Part shown: positions 43,506 to 57,176 of the stretch, piece by piece
Numbering within the stretch: the first letter of the stretch is position 1
Layout of the letters: each line of letters starts with the position of its first letter
DNA from: Streptococcus oralis
Lineage (GTDB): Bacteria; Bacillota; Bacilli; Lactobacillales; Streptococcaceae
Assembly (NCBI RefSeq): GCF_022749195.1
Contig: NZ_CP094226.1
Location: forward strand, 1,762,001 to 1,826,000
Direction of reading: 5' to 3'
Length of the DNA stretch: 64,000 nt
Notes under the pieces: generated by a model
The model's input: the letters and a program-made list of their open reading frames with translations, nothing else
The model's database searches: none
What the model was told of the DNA's origin: nothing
Position numbers and translations under genes: made by a program

Positions 43506-45557
43506 CTATTTTTGCTTTGGTTTTCGACTCGATAAGATACCTGCCAAACCAGCTACCATTCCCATCAAGAGCAAGAAGATGGACTGTTCACTTCCTGTAT
43601 TTGGGAGAGCTTTTTCTGAGACAACCGCCTTCTTGCTAAATTGACCTGCCACCTCATAAGTCAATGGTACATTTGTAGTCGCATCATTAGCAGCCGCATT
43701 CGTTTGAGGCGTTTCTACCGGCAGACTAAAAGTTGTAGAATCCACAGAAATCGTCCGTGAGTTCGGATTGATCTTTTCATACTGGGTCAAATCAGCAGTC
43801 TTCAGATACTCTTCAAAGGCTGCATCCATAGAAGGACCTTCTTCACGCGCACCACCCAACATAGTGTATCCATCACCACCCGCAGCTAAGAAATCATTGG
43901 TTGCAAGATAGTAAGTTTTTGCGAGGTCTAGGAGATCATAACGACCAGTCGTGCGGTTTTTGACCTGGATGGCCAAGACACGTTTGCCTGATGGTAGGTT
44001 GGTATCATAGTAAACCTTCACACCCGAAACTTGCAAGAAACCACCACTTGGCTCTAACAATGGTTGCCCGTTCTCATCCAAGACCTTCCTGCCATCCTTA
44101 TCGACCTGCAAGATAGATCCGAGTGACTTTTCAAACATATCCAAAACTTGTTGCCCCGTCACTTGGATTTGTGAAATGGTATTTCCAAATGGAAGAACGG
44201 CAATGACATTTCCTTTAGTGATTGGTTTGCCTTTTGCAATGGTTTCACGCAAGCCACCACCATTTGTCACAGCGATGTCTGTCGGATGGCTAAATCCTGT
44301 TTGACCATATTGATAGAGAGAGTCTGCCACGACGTTTCCGAGGTTAGTTTCACGAACCCGAACATTTTCACGATTACCGTTTAGTTCTACAGGGCTGTTT
44401 GAAACAATCTCAACTGCATTTTCAGCATCGTATTTTTGTTTAATATCTTTGACTAGTTTTTCAACTGTTGGATTGGCTGGTAATTTTTTAGCATCAGCAG
44501 CCGGAATCTGAGTTGGATTGCCCAAAAGCTGACGTGATTTGTAGATAACTTTCCCAACATTATGAAGGTAACTTCCTGTTTGATTATAGGTAACATTATC
44601 GCCATAAGTTGTGGAAGCTACTGTATGAGAATGCCCATCAATAACTGTCACACGTTTGCCTTTGAGACGAGGATTTTTAGAGAGAGCTTCTGCCAAGGTT
44701 GAACCACGCCACTCGACTGGAGTTGTGGTATCCACACCCAAGTGAGCGAGCACAACATAGTGTTTGTAGTCCTTACCTTCTGCACGAGCCTTAGCTTGAA
44801 CTTCTTCGATGACCTTATTGACTTCAGAGATTGGATCTGTAAAAGTTATCCCTTTAATGTTTTTAGGGTGGGTTTTTGTAGCAGTTTCAGGTGTTGTCAC
44901 ACCGATTACAACAAATTCATCACCATCCACTGTCTTATCTTTATCAACGATTGTGGAAGCTTCAAAAAGACGAGCTCCATTGACATAGGTGTTTGAGCTA
45001 AGTAATGGGAATTTCAAGATTTCCTTGTATTTCTTAGCTTCGTCCAAACCAAAGTCAAACTCATGGTTTCCTACTGCCATGGCATCATACTGCATCTGAT
45101 TGAGAATTTCAGCGCGTGCTTCACCCTTCGTAGAGTTGGAAATCGGTAAACCTTGGAAAGCGTCTCCCGCATCAACAACCAGAGTATTTTGATTTGATTT
45201 TGCACGCTCCTGCTCAATGACAGTCGCTAACTTGGCATCTCCAATTACTCCCTTTTCCTCTACAATACGACCATGGACATCATTGGTGTGTAAGATAACG
45301 GTGTCCTTTTCTTCGCTTTTAGGAGATTCAGCAGGAGCTGTCGGAGTTTCTGCAGGTGCAACCGCTTCTGAAGTTGCCGAAGTTTCCGGTACCGCAGGGC
45401 TCTCAACAGGAGCTGGAGTCGCCGACGTAGCAGGAGTCGCTACAACAGCTGAACTTTCTGCAGGAGTCGTTGCTTCTTCAGCATAGACTTGTCCAGCTAA
45501 GAAGGCTGGAGCTAACAGGGCTGTCGACAAGACAGGTATCAAAGAACGTTTGTTCAT
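43506..45557 (-). CDS. Cell-wall-anchored 5'-nucleotidase
   Basis: The 683-residue protein has a signal peptide (about 1-26), a linker rich in Ala, Pro, Thr and Ser (about 28-80), a metallophosphatase domain (DTVILHTNDVHGRI, VVDAGDAFQG, VGNHEFDFG, VIDGHSHT), a 5'-nucleotidase C-terminal domain (about 390-590, with NGGGLRETIAKG), and a sortase signal LPNTG followed by a hydrophobic segment and RKPKQK. It probably splits AMP and other nucleotides at the cell surface, releasing adenosine. In other streptococci such enzymes dampen immune responses. It is a single gene between adcR and dltD. Confidence 0.9.
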   Translation of the reverse strand: MNKRSLIPVLSTALLAPAFLAGQVYAEEATTPAESSAVVATPATSATPAPVESPAVPETSATSEAVAPAETPTAPAESPKSEEKDTVILHTNDVHGRIVEEKGVIGDAKLATVIEQERAKSNQNTLVVDAGDAFQGLPISNSTKGEARAEILNQMQYDAMAVGNHEFDFGLDEAKKYKEILKFPLLSSNTYVNGARLFEASTIVDKDKTVDGDEFVVIGVTTPETATKTHPKNIKGITFTDPISEVNKVIEEVQAKARAEGKDYKHYVVLAHLGVDTTTPVEWRGSTLAEALSKNPRLKGKRVTVIDGHSHTVASTTYGDNVTYNQTGSYLHNVGKVIYKSRQLLGNPTQIPAADAKKLPANPTVEKLVKDIKQKYDAENAVEIVSNSPVELNGNRENVRVRETNLGNVVADSLYQYGQTGFSHPTDIAVTNGGGLRETIAKGKPITKGNVIAVLPFGNTISQIQVTGQQVLDMFEKSLGSILQVDKDGRKVLDENGQPLLEPSGGFLQVSGVKVYYDTNLPSGKRVLAIQVKNRTTGRYDLLDLAKTYYLATNDFLAAGGDGYTMLGGAREEGPSMDAAFEEYLKTADLTQYEKINPNSRTISVDSTTFSLPVETPQTNAAANDATTNVPLTYEVAGQFSKKAVVSEKALPNTGSEQSIFLLLMGMVAGLAGILSSRKPKQK

Positions 45558-45658
45558 TTTAAAATCCCTTTCTTTTCTTTTTCTCTTTTATATTATACGC
45601 TATTTCTAAAAATTTTGAAACTTTTGACCTATTTTTATCTTAAATATTCGCCATTTAA

Positions 45659-45692
45659 ACAAAAAAGTCTGGGTTCAAATCCCAAACTTTTA
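45659..45692 (-). terminator. Terminator of the dlt operon
   Basis: AAAAGTTTGGG and CCCAGACTTTT on the minus strand (one mismatch), seven-base loop, then T run. Confidence 0.8.
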
Positions 45693-45699
45693 ACTCTTT

Positions 45700-47203
<1,504 letters not shown>

Positions 47204-47213
47204 TTATATCCTT

Positions 47214-48458
47214 TTATTTTTTAAACCATAAATCATTCAAAAATCCAGAAAAGATTAAGAATGAAACCATCACGACATGGAAGGTGACAACCATGCCAAG
47301 CAACTGAATCCAGCGATTCTCAGGTAAGGAACCCTTTCCAGCTTTTTTCCGTTCTTTATTGAGTGCTTTTTTCTTACGAAGCCATGCATCATTGATGACT
47401 AGCCCAATCCCATGAAAAAGTCCATAGGCGATGTAGTACCAGGTCACACCATGCCAAAATCCCATAATCAGCATATTGAGAATATAGGCTACACTTGAGG
47501 TCACATTGCGATTTTTAAAGACCTTCTTTCTGGTCAACACCATGACCATCCGCATAAAGACGAAATCACGGAACCAGAAAGACAGACTCATGTGCCAGCG
47601 ATTCCAAAACTCTTTTAAATCCCTTGACAAAAAGGGCTTGTTAAAGTTGATAGGACTATGAATACCCATCAAGTTTGAAATAGCTAAGGCAAACATAGAG
47701 TAGCCCGCAAAGTCAAAGAAGAGCTCCAGACCAAAGGTGTACATGACCGCTAAAGCGTAGAGATTAAAGAAACCACCTGTCTGCAAGGCCAAATTTTTCA
47801 GCGGAGGCAATAATGTCTCTCCTAAAATGTGAGCCAAGATAAACTTGTAGAGGAAGCCAAGCATGATATATTTGACAGCCTCTTCTAGCATGTCCATCAA
47901 CTTATCCCGTTCAGGAATGGTCTCGTAATTTTCATTGAAGCGTTTGAAACGATCAATGGGGCCACTTGAGAAAGTCGGCATAAAGAGAAGAAAACGTAAG
48001 AATTGCCAAATCGTTAAATCCTTGATAACACCGTCTCTCAACTCAACGATAACCCCAACTGCACGAAAAGTTAAGTAAGAAATCCCTAAAAAGCCAAACA
48101 AAGATTGAGGTCCATGAATAGCAGGAGATACTTTCACAAAGACGATAGGCAATAGGGATAGAAAGCTAACCAGGTAAAATATCCATTTACTATCCCGTTG
48201 TTTCCTGTACCTTCTGTAGAAAGATACAAGAAGTACTTGCCAGATAACATAAAAGATAAGAGCGCTTATTTGATTCGTCTTTCCACCGACCAACATGGTG
48301 ACGATAAAAAAGAGACTAACGAGCACCTCGTACAAGGCAAAACGTTTCTTGAAAAAAAGACCAATAAAGATAGGTAAAGTCGCAGCAATTACGTATAAAA
48401 AGTACTGAAGATCACCATAAGGTTCCAAATGAGGTAGCTGTTTATAAAGCTCCATCAT
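47214..48458 (-). CDS. dltB: D-alanyl transfer protein DltB (MBOAT family)
   Basis: This 414-residue membrane protein has many hydrophobic segments and the MBOAT motif with the active histidine in [15 protein letters not shown], preceded by [18 protein letters not shown]. It moves D-alanine from the carrier across the membrane. Its start overlaps the dltA stop as ATGA. Confidence 0.96.
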   Translation of the reverse strand: MMELYKQLPHLEPYGDLQYFLYVIAATLPIFIGLFFKKRFALYEVLVSLFFIVTMLVGGKTNQISALIFYVIWQVLLVSFYRRYRKQRDSKWIFYLVSFLSLLPIVFVKVSPAIHGPQSLFGFLGISYLTFRAVGVIVELRDGVIKDLTIWQFLRFLLFMPTFSSGPIDRFKRFNENYETIPERDKLMDMLEEAVKYIMLGFLYKFILAHILGETLLPPLKNLALQTGGFFNLYALAVMYTFGLELFFDFAGYSMFALAISNLMGIHSPINFNKPFLSRDLKEFWNRWHMSLSFWFRDFVFMRMVMVLTRKKVFKNRNVTSSVAYILNMLIMGFWHGVTWYYIAYGLFHGIGLVINDAWLRKKKALNKERKKAGKGSLPENRWIQLLGMVVTFHVVMVSFLIFSGFLNDLWFKK

Positions 48459-50005
48459 CGGCTGTTTACCTCGTTAATCAAACCCTTGATATCAATTTTA
48501 CCATTAGGTGTTAGTGGTAAACTGTCTCGATAGAGAAACTTAGACGGCATCATATAAGACATCATGATATCTGCTAGGTCTTCCTTGATAGCCTTGGTAA
48601 TATCGATATCGCGTTCAAACTGCTGACGGACACCGTCCTTTAGGATGACATAGGCCAGTAGATTTTGTACCTTGTGGTCCTTGTTATAACGTGGGACAGC
48701 AACTGCCGACTCGATATAGCGAGACTTGTTGAGGTTTTGAGAGACATCTTCAAGCTCAATGCGATAACCATTAAACTTAATCTGGAAATCCATGCGTCCA
48801 CCATAGAGAAGCAAGCCCTCATCTGTCATGGTTCCTACATCCCCTGTGTGGTAGGCTGGAAGACCTTCGAACTCAAAGAAAGCTTCTGCCGTTTTTTCAG
48901 GATTATTCATATAGCCTTTTGAAACAGCTGGCCCAGAAACAATGATTTCTCCCTGTTCACCATTCGGAACTTTCTTACCTTCCTCATCAATGACAAAGGT
49001 CGGAGAATCCGCCTTGGTATAGCCGATTGGCAGGCGTTTGAGAGTCTTCAACATCTCGTCTGTCACGGCAACTGCTGACAGGGCTACTGTCGCTTCTGTT
49101 GGACCGTAGGCATTGATAATACGAGCATTTGGGAATCGCTCACGTAGTTTTTGAGCTGTTTTGACCGTCAATTCTTCACCATCAAAGTAGAAATGCGTGA
49201 TGCCAGGCAATTTCTCACTGTTAAAGTCTTCTGATAACATGGCCATATCTGCAAAGGACGGTGTTGATGTCCAGATAGCGATTGGCAAGGAAAAAATCGT
49301 CGCAAAGAGTTTTTTGAAGTCCTGAGTAATGGCAGATGGAAGAGCGAAAAGTGTACCACCCAGTGCTAAGGTCGGTGCCCAGTACATGACAGATAGGTCA
49401 AAAGAATAAGGGGGCTGAGCCAGCATTTGTGGACGACTTGGCGTCGCAAACTCTTTATCTGTAATCATCCAGTTGGTAAAGCTGAGGAGATTATCATGGG
49501 AGATCTGCACTCCCTTAGGCTTACCAGTCGTTCCAGAAGTAAAGATGATGTAGTAGTTGTCATCTCCCTTGACTGGATGGGTCATCTCGTAGCTGGAAGC
49601 TTGAGCAAAAGCTTCATGGACTTGCTTTAAATTCAGCATCAGTGTGCTAGTTTGCTCTAATGGAAAATCTGAGATAGCAATAATCAAGCTTGGCTCTGCA
49701 ACTTCTACGATAGCAGAAACTCGTTCCAAGGCCGAATGGCTATCAATTGGAATGTAGGCATGTCCCGACTTAGTCAGCGCAACAAAGGTAGCCAGCATCT
49801 CATATTCCTGTCCGCCAAAAACGACGACTGGAGATTTCTCAGGTAAGCCTAGTTGGTCGATAGCTGCAGCCAAACTATCCGAATCAGCCTTCAGATCACC
49901 ATAAGTATGTTCTTGGCCTAAAACATTGTAGACAGGATATGTTGGTTGCGTTTGAGCAAAGTGCTCAATCGTTTCAATCATATCTTTTATCGGTTTATTA
50001 GACAC
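48455..50005 (-). CDS. dltA: D-alanine--carrier ligase DltA
   Basis: This 516-residue adenylating enzyme activates D-alanine with ATP and loads DltC. Core motifs are [41 protein letters not shown] and the C-terminal lysine region [14 protein letters not shown]. It starts 20 nt after dltX with GGAGAAGAGG in front, and overlaps dltB. Confidence 0.96.
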   Translation of the reverse strand: MSNKPIKDMIETIEHFAQTQPTYPVYNVLGQEHTYGDLKADSDSLAAAIDQLGLPEKSPVVVFGGQEYEMLATFVALTKSGHAYIPIDSHSALERVSAIVEVAEPSLIIAISDFPLEQTSTLMLNLKQVHEAFAQASSYEMTHPVKGDDNYYIIFTSGTTGKPKGVQISHDNLLSFTNWMITDKEFATPSRPQMLAQPPYSFDLSVMYWAPTLALGGTLFALPSAITQDFKKLFATIFSLPIAIWTSTPSFADMAMLSEDFNSEKLPGITHFYFDGEELTVKTAQKLRERFPNARIINAYGPTEATVALSAVAVTDEMLKTLKRLPIGYTKADSPTFVIDEEGKKVPNGEQGEIIVSGPAVSKGYMNNPEKTAEAFFEFEGLPAYHTGDVGTMTDEGLLLYGGRMDFQIKFNGYRIELEDVSQNLNKSRYIESAVAVPRYNKDHKVQNLLAYVILKDGVRQQFERDIDITKAIKEDLADIMMSYMMPSKFLYRDSLPLTPNGKIDIKGLINEVNSR

Positions 50006-50025
50006 TGTTCCTCTTCTCCTTTAAA

Positions 50026-50157
50026 CTAGAACTCATTATAAATAAAGGTGCCTTGGCTCTGACCAAGGTAACTAAAAAAATAAAGCAAACCAAGTAAGAT
50101 TACAAAATATAGAGCCGTCCGGCCTAAGAATACATGTAAATTTCGTTGTTTTTTCAT
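50026..50157 (-). CDS. dltX: Short membrane protein DltX
   Basis: This 43-residue protein begins MKKQRNLHVFLGRTALYFVI, has one hydrophobic segment and ends GQSQGTFIYNEF, the conserved C-terminal motif of DltX. It is the first gene of the dlt operon. DltX is known to be needed for D-alanylation, and its C-terminus is thought to take part in transfer of D-alanine. Confidence 0.92.
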   Translation of the reverse strand: MKKQRNLHVFLGRTALYFVILLGLLYFFSYLGQSQGTFIYNEF

Positions 50158-50225
50158 AAGCTATCCATTAATATATTGTTTCTATTAACTATCAGTACGT
50201 ATTGTTAGCATCTTATCTTCCTAAC

Positions 50226-50255
50226 ATTTTACCACTTTATCAACCTTTTTTTCAA
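50226..50255 (-). promoter_or_regulatory. Probable dlt operon promoter
   Basis: On the minus strand TTGAAA (50250-50255), 18-nt spacer, TAAAAT (50226-50231) preceded by TGG as extended -10. Confidence 0.5.
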
Positions 50256-50280
50256 CTGTTTACCATAACTTAAAAATTGG

Positions 50281-50297
50281 TTTTAGCTTATTTTAAG
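50281..50297 (+). promoter_or_regulatory. CiaR-like direct repeat upstream of dlt
   Basis: TTTTAG-CTTAT-TTTAAG matches the CiaR pattern TTTAAG-N5-TTTAAG with one mismatch, read on the plus strand, about 26 bp upstream of the -35. Control of dlt by CiaR is known in pneumococcus. Confidence 0.4.
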
Positions 50298-50326
50298 ATA
50301 AGTTAAAATATTAATGTTTTGCCCAT

Positions 50327-50360
50327 CAAAAAAGAGCCTGAGATTTTCATCTCAAACTCT
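50327..50360 (-). terminator. Terminator of the glp operon
   Basis: On the minus strand GAGTTTGAGAT and ATCTCAGGCTC pair with an inner mismatch, followed by six T. Confidence 0.8.
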
Positions 50361-50381
50361 GTTGCCAATCACTCTTTTATC

Positions 50382-51086
50382 TTAGAAAAGTGAAAATACG
50401 AGAACTGCTAGGGCCGCACCAACAATAGGTCCTACAACAGGAATCCAAGCATAAGACCAGTCCCCGTCTCCCTTGTTTGGAATTGGCAAGATGCTGTGCA
50501 TGATACGAGGTCCTAGGTCACGAGCTGGGTTCAAGGCATAACCCGTTGTCCCACCTAGTGAAAGGCCGATACCGACAATCAAGGTCCCTACTGCAAAAGT
50601 CCCTAAACCGGCTTGAAGGTCATAGAGTCCCAAGGCAAAGATTGTCAAGAGCAAAACAAAAGTTCCAAGGATTTCGCTAACCAAGTTCGATACTGTGTTC
50701 TTGATGGCTGGTCCAGTACTAAATGTCGCTAGGATATTTCCTGCGTTTTCTTCCGCCTCATAGTGTGGTTTGAATTGCAACCAAACCAGAATCTGAGCCA
50801 CCATCGCTCCTGCGAATTGGGCTAGGATATAAGGGAAAACAGAAGCCCAAGAGAGCGTTCCTTTTAAGGCCATAGCAAACGTCACAGCTGGATTTAGGTG
50901 GGCTGGGCTGAGCGTGCCAGATACAAAGGCTGCAACAGCTACAGCAATTCCCCATCCCATAGTAATCACAATCCATCCTGAATTGTTGCTCTTGGTTTTG
51001 GGAAGAACCACACCTGCAACAACACCATTTCCTAGGAGGATCAGGATTAAGGTCCCCAAAAATTCTCCAAATAATTCTTTCATCAT
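50382..51086 (-). CDS. glpF: Glycerol uptake facilitator, aquaporin family
   Basis: The 234-residue channel protein has six membrane segments and both NPA-type motifs, HLNPAVTFAM and ALNPARDLGPR; the Asp after the second marks a glycerol rather than water channel. It lets glycerol enter for phosphorylation by GlpK. Two adjacent ATG codons are possible starts. It is the last gene of glpKOF, 69 nt after glpO. Confidence 0.93.
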   Translation of the reverse strand: MMKELFGEFLGTLILILLGNGVVAGVVLPKTKSNNSGWIVITMGWGIAVAVAAFVSGTLSPAHLNPAVTFAMALKGTLSWASVFPYILAQFAGAMVAQILVWLQFKPHYEAEENAGNILATFSTGPAIKNTVSNLVSEILGTFVLLLTIFALGLYDLQAGLGTFAVGTLIVGIGLSLGGTTGYALNPARDLGPRIMHSILPIPNKGDGDWSYAWIPVVGPIVGAALAVLVFSLF

Positions 51087-51155
51087 ATCTTTGTCTCCAT
51101 TTAAAAGAAGGGGCGAGCGACAAGGAATGCTGCCCTCCCTCTCTTCTAGTTTTTC

Positions 51156-52982
51156 TTAATTTTTTAGTTCTGCTAAATCGTTTTGAGCAAGAGCTGCTTC
51201 GACATCCGCATGGTAGGCTGCTTTTTCTTCTTCAGTCCAATCATAGAATCGTCCCATTTCATCCAGAACTGGCTCAACGATGCTATCTAAACTATCACGC
51301 ATGAAGAGCATGTGGTTGGTACGGCGAAGGAGGAAGTCAACTGGGCTAAGAGCCAATTCATTGCGCATTGCATAGTGAAGGGACAAGGTGTCTGCCAAGC
51401 TGAGTCCTGGCGCCTGTTCCAAGCTGTGAGCAAGGGCGAAGACCTTCGGTGCATTTGAACCGTAAAGATTTGCGAGATAGTGAGCTTCCTTGCTATCCAA
51501 ACCACGTGAAACTCCAAGTTGAGCAAAGGCTTCGATTTCTGAATCCACATTTGCTGGGTTCAATTCTCCACCTGAAACAGGATAAGTCTTCGAGTTGATC
51601 AGTTTAAAGCTACGGTCAAATTCTGCTTTGAGGATATCGACTACGCGCTCCATAGCTCCTTCAGCCATCTTACGGTAGTCTGTGATTTTACCACCAGCAA
51701 GGGTCAAGAGGCCATTATCATCACGGTCCAAGCTCGAACCACGAGAAACTGCAGATGGATCCAAATGTTTCTCAGATGTGCTGCTTTCAAGCTTGCTGAC
51801 AGCAGATTCAACATCTTCACGCGTTTTTTCTTTCGAGAGATAAGCTTCGACAGTCGCAATCAAGCTATTGAAGCTCTCATCGCTAATGGTTCCGTTATTT
51901 CCTCCATTGTAGTCAGAAGCGCTATTGCCTGCAATCAATGGACGAAGACCAGCCCAGCTGCTTTCGATATCGTCAATTGTGATATTTGCTTCTGGGAAGC
52001 GGTTGTTTACAATGCCAAGCAGATAATCTACATCTTCCTGCGTCACTTTTGGATGTTCCAAATCACCTGTGTAGTCTGTATCCGTTGTACCAAAGTAAGT
52101 CTTGTTTTCACGTGGGAGAACAAAGACCATACGCCCGTCTCCCAAACCTGTGTCAAAGTAAACCGGCTGTGAAACCTTGATCTTGCTTGAATCCACTACC
52201 AAGTGAACTCCCTTAGTTGGACGCATTTGTGAGAATTGGGTTCCCTGATTGGACAAATTACGTACCTTGTCGCTCCAAGGACCTGTCGTGTTGATAACCA
52301 GACGAGCCTTGATTTCAAAGACTTGGTCTGTCAACAAATCACGAGCTACAACACCTGTAATCTTGCCGCTTTCGTCAAAGAGGAAGCCTTCTGCCTTAAC
52401 GTGGTTGGCAATGAGAGCACCGTCTTGGTTGGCACGTTTGATGTTTTCAATCACGAGACGCGCATCGTTATTACGGAAGTCAAGATAAACCCCACCTCCT
52501 ACCAAGCCTTCTTTCTTCAAGTTTGGCTGGCGTTCCAAGACTTGATCCTTGCTCAAGACCTTGTTAGCAGCTGGTGTATTGCTAACACCTGCCAAAAGGT
52601 CGTACAAGTCCATGGCTACTTTGAGACGGAAAAGGCTAAAGGTCGCTCCATCTTCATCGTAAACTGGCAAGAGCATTGGATCTGGTTTTGGAATATGTGG
52701 GGCGATTTGTTGGACTACTGCACGTTCAGAAACTGTATCTGACACTACTTCCACGTCGAATTGTTTGAGATAACGCAGACCTCCGTGGACCAATTTTGTT
52801 GAACGGCTAGATGTTCCTTCTGCGAAGTCCTGCATTTCAATCAAACCAGTATCAAGACCACTGGCTGCTGCCTGCAAAGCTACACCAGCTCCTGTAATCC
52901 CCCCACCGATAATCAAAAGGTCCAGGGTGCGTTCCTGCATTTTTTTAATTGATAATTCACGTGTTTTCTTTGAAAATTCCAT
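51156..52982 (-). CDS. glpO: Alpha-glycerophosphate oxidase
   Basis: This 608-residue FAD enzyme oxidises glycerol 3-phosphate to dihydroxyacetone phosphate, using oxygen and releasing hydrogen peroxide. The FAD motif is IIGGGITGAGVALQ near residue 24, with GTSSRSTKLVHGGLRYL and the insert around 355-395 typical of the streptococcal oxidase rather than the dehydrogenase. It lies between glpK and glpF. Confidence 0.94.
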   Translation of the reverse strand: MEFSKKTRELSIKKMQERTLDLLIIGGGITGAGVALQAAASGLDTGLIEMQDFAEGTSSRSTKLVHGGLRYLKQFDVEVVSDTVSERAVVQQIAPHIPKPDPMLLPVYDEDGATFSLFRLKVAMDLYDLLAGVSNTPAANKVLSKDQVLERQPNLKKEGLVGGGVYLDFRNNDARLVIENIKRANQDGALIANHVKAEGFLFDESGKITGVVARDLLTDQVFEIKARLVINTTGPWSDKVRNLSNQGTQFSQMRPTKGVHLVVDSSKIKVSQPVYFDTGLGDGRMVFVLPRENKTYFGTTDTDYTGDLEHPKVTQEDVDYLLGIVNNRFPEANITIDDIESSWAGLRPLIAGNSASDYNGGNNGTISDESFNSLIATVEAYLSKEKTREDVESAVSKLESSTSEKHLDPSAVSRGSSLDRDDNGLLTLAGGKITDYRKMAEGAMERVVDILKAEFDRSFKLINSKTYPVSGGELNPANVDSEIEAFAQLGVSRGLDSKEAHYLANLYGSNAPKVFALAHSLEQAPGLSLADTLSLHYAMRNELALSPVDFLLRRTNHMLFMRDSLDSIVEPVLDEMGRFYDWTEEEKAAYHADVEAALAQNDLAELKN

Positions 52983-53045
52983 ATTTACACACTTTCTAAC
53001 TGAGTCGCTTTATTCTTAAGCTGATCATTGCATCAAGAAACAGTA

Positions 53046-54593
<1,548 letters not shown>

Positions 54594-54604
54594 TTACAGT
54601 AACT

Positions 54605-54630
54605 AGTATACAAAATAAAGCGCTTTCTTG
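54605..54630 (-). promoter_or_regulatory. glpK -10 and cre-like palindrome
   Basis: -10 TATACT (54605-54610) on the minus strand. AAAGCGCTTT (54617-54626) lies between it and the -35 region. The core fits a cre site, although the outer bases differ from the consensus. Confidence 0.45.
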
Positions 54631-54685
54631 TTTATCAATTTTTTTAAAATTTTAAAAAAAAGTGAGGAGATTGTGCGAATTTCAC

Positions 54686-54714
54686 AAAAAAGACCTGAAA
54701 ACTCAGGTCTTTTA
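54686..54714 (-). terminator. Terminator overlapping the stop of the Mga-like gene
   Basis: AAAAGACCTGA and TCAGGTCTTTT, four-base loop, T run on the minus strand; the upstream arm begins in the stop codon. Confidence 0.8.
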
Positions 54715-56139
54715 GGCAAAGAGCATCTGACGAATCTTTGCCAAATCCTCCATATCCAAGTCGTTTTTTAAATAATAGATCGGAGTCTGTTCTTTCTTAT
54801 GAATAGGGTTGTTGGTAATCAACAAATCATAATGTCGACTGGGATCATAGGCTTCAATGGCAATAAAACGATTGTATTCCAAATACCGTTTCAAAAGGGC
54901 AGCCATCCTAGAAAAGACAAGGAAACCAGATGTCAAATCCAGACCAATCCTCATATGTTGGCCACCATTTTCTGCCATATACTCTATCAACTGGAGCCAT
55001 TCCCAGAGAATTTTCTTATCCAAATCCGTCCCCTGATGAAAGGCAGGTATAGCATGAAAAATTCTCTCTGCAGTCCCTCTAAAATCATGTTCCATCAGCA
55101 AATAGGGATGGCGATTCTCTGTCTGGTATCTGTACTGATCTTGCAAGATATAGCCCTTGTAGAGATAAACTTGACCACAAAGCTGACTGAGTTCATAGGT
55201 GACATGGTCCTCTGTGTAGTCCCCCAGCAACTCCTCTTTCTTCATCTCTTGAATCAATTGCGTCAGCAAATCGGCTAATTGCCCTCCAAAACCAAGAATA
55301 TACTCCATAGTATGAAGGGGCAAGATACGATGGGAAAGGAGAAATGAAAAGAATACCATCATCTCACCATCCTCAGTTCCTAGAGGGATATGTTGCCCAG
55401 CAAAAAAGGACGGAGCCTTTCGAAGCAAACGAAGATAGAAAATATTGTCAAAATACCCCCGCATTTTTTCTTCTATAACTTGAAACTGACAGGCGTTAAC
55501 CCGAAGGCGCTGTTGACTGATATGATTCCAGAGAACCAAGTCTAATTTCTGACCCGAAGATAAGCTGGCACCGCAGATTTCTTCTAAGCTAGCAATCTCT
55601 TGTTTTCTCTCAGCTTTCTGCATGTGACCTTCCCACTCCTGACTGGACCAAATCTTGCGAAAAAGGCAGAAATAGAAATAGCGAATCTGATGCTCCGGAC
55701 CTCGCCAACGGCCATTTTGGATGGATAAGTCAAACTCTGACAAAATCTGATTTAGACCAGCTAAGTTGCGACCAAGCGTGGCCTCGCTAATCATCAATTC
55801 TTGAGCCAACTGATGAGCTAGAAACTGTTGGTGATAGAGAAGGTAAACCAAAATTTGGTACTTAATGGCATTATCTAAAAACAAGCTCCGAATCTCTCTC
55901 CCCTTGGTAGCTGCACCAATCGACAAGCGCAGATTTTCATCTTCCAAGTGGATGGTCAGCTCTAAACCTCTTTCCAAGGCATTTTCGTTAATCAGAGAAA
56001 TGTACTTAGTTAAGGTCGCCTTTGAAAAACCTGTTTCTTCCATGGCTTTCTTGACTGTTGTCTGCGAATCTTGTAATAGAAAGGAAAGGACTAAAAATTG
56101 ACCAGATTCTGCTTTTTCCATCAAATCGCCTAAATACAT
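54712..56139 (-). CDS. Mga-family helix-turn-helix regulator beside glpK
   Basis: This 475-residue protein has N-terminal helix-turn-helix regions (about 20-50 and 100-135: [24 protein letters not shown]), a central helical PRD-like region and a C-terminal EIIB-like part ([23 protein letters not shown]). This is the Mga/M-trans-acting layout. It sits directly upstream of glpKOF on the same strand, and is likely the glycerol operon activator; a homologue occupies the same place in pneumococcus, as recalled. It has its own terminator. Confidence 0.78.
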   Translation of the reverse strand: MYLGDLMEKAESGQFLVLSFLLQDSQTTVKKAMEETGFSKATLTKYISLINENALERGLELTIHLEDENLRLSIGAATKGREIRSLFLDNAIKYQILVYLLYHQQFLAHQLAQELMISEATLGRNLAGLNQILSEFDLSIQNGRWRGPEHQIRYFYFCLFRKIWSSQEWEGHMQKAERKQEIASLEEICGASLSSGQKLDLVLWNHISQQRLRVNACQFQVIEEKMRGYFDNIFYLRLLRKAPSFFAGQHIPLGTEDGEMMVFFSFLLSHRILPLHTMEYILGFGGQLADLLTQLIQEMKKEELLGDYTEDHVTYELSQLCGQVYLYKGYILQDQYRYQTENRHPYLLMEHDFRGTAERIFHAIPAFHQGTDLDKKILWEWLQLIEYMAENGGQHMRIGLDLTSGFLVFSRMAALLKRYLEYNRFIAIEAYDPSRHYDLLITNNPIHKKEQTPIYYLKNDLDMEDLAKIRQMLFA

Positions 56140-56287
56140 TTGTTACCCCTTTCATTTTCTCCTACAAGCATAGCATAAATCTTTCAAATGCTGAAATAAT
56201 CTGTTTCTCATTTTATTTTAAGGTTGATTTCCTCGTCATTATTCCACAGAAACAGCAAACACACAGCTCCCCCTTTGGGCATTTTTA

Positions 56288-56296
56288 TGCTAAAAT
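56288..56296 (+). promoter_or_regulatory. Extended -10 close to the hslO start
   Basis: TGCTAAAAT ends seven bases before the hslO ATG. No -35 is evident. RNA would start at or next to the ATG. Confidence 0.4.
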
Positions 56297-56303
56297 AGTA
56301 GCT

Positions 56304-57176
56304 ATGGATAAAATTATTAAAACAATATCAGAAAGCGGAGCCTTTCGTGCTTTTGTCCTTGATAGCACTGAAACCGTCCGCACTGCTCAAGAAAAACATC
56401 AAACCCAAGCCAGTTCAACCGTCGCACTTGGTCGCACCCTTATCGCTAGCCAAATTCTCGCAGCCAATGAAAAAGGAAATACCAAACTAACTGTTAAAGT
56501 TCTTGGAACGAGCTCTCTCGGTGCCATCATCACAGTCGCAGATACCAAGGGCAACGTCAAAGGCTATGTGCAAAATCCCGGTGTAGATATCAAAAAAACT
56601 GCAACGGGTGAAGTCCTCGTTGGACCTTTTGTCGGCAATGGCCAATTCCTCGTTATCACAGACTATGGTACTGGAAATCCCTACAACTCCATGACTCCTC
56701 TCATCTCTGGGGAAATCGGTGAAGACTTGGCCTATTACCTGACAGAAAGTCAACAAACCCCTTCAGCAGTCGGCCTCAATGTTCTTTTGGATAAAGACGA
56801 CAAGGTCAAAGTTGCCGGAGGTTTCCTTCTCCAAGTATTGCCAGGGGCCAAGGAAGAAGAGATTGCCCGCTTTGAGAAACGCATCCAAGAAATGCCAGCC
56901 ATCTCAACCCTTCTAGAAAGCGATGACCATATCGAAGCCCTCCTCAAGGCTATCTATGGTGACGAATCCTACAAACGCCTATCTGAAGAAGAAATTCGTT
57001 TCCAGTGTGACTGCAGCAAAGACCGCTTTTTGAACGCTCTTGCCAGCCTTCCAAATTCAGACCTGGAGGAAATGAAAGAGGAAGACCACGGGGCAGAAAT
57101 CACTTGTCAATTCTGCCAAACTACTTATAACTTTGATGAAAACGACCTGGAGGAACTCATTCGTGACAAATCTTAA
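56304..57176 (+). CDS. hslO: Redox-regulated chaperone Hsp33
   Basis: The start [20 protein letters not shown] gives 290 residues, the usual length; the longer frame from 56058 is an artefact. The C-terminal zinc site is CDC (QCDCSKDRF) and CQFC ([10 protein letters not shown]). On oxidation the zinc is lost and the chaperone becomes active in the cytoplasm. There is no ribosome binding site before the ATG, and an extended -10 lies seven bases upstream. The dus gene starts within its last codons. Confidence 0.93.
   Translation: MDKIIKTISESGAFRAFVLDSTETVRTAQEKHQTQASSTVALGRTLIASQILAANEKGNTKLTVKVLGTSSLGAIITVADTKGNVKGYVQNPGVDIKKTATGEVLVGPFVGNGQFLVITDYGTGNPYNSMTPLISGEIGEDLAYYLTESQQTPSAVGLNVLLDKDDKVKVAGGFLLQVLPGAKEEEIARFEKRIQEMPAISTLLESDDHIEALLKAIYGDESYKRLSEEEIRFQCDCSKDRFLNALASLPNSDLEEMKEEDHGAEITCQFCQTTYNFDENDLEELIRDKS

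Noticed and set aside
52236..52742. A 168-codon plus-strand frame inside glpO
   Set aside because: A shadow of the conserved oxidase frame.
56058..56303. N-terminal extension of the hslO frame
   Set aside because: It overlaps the opposite Mga-like gene and adds 82 residues not found in Hsp33.
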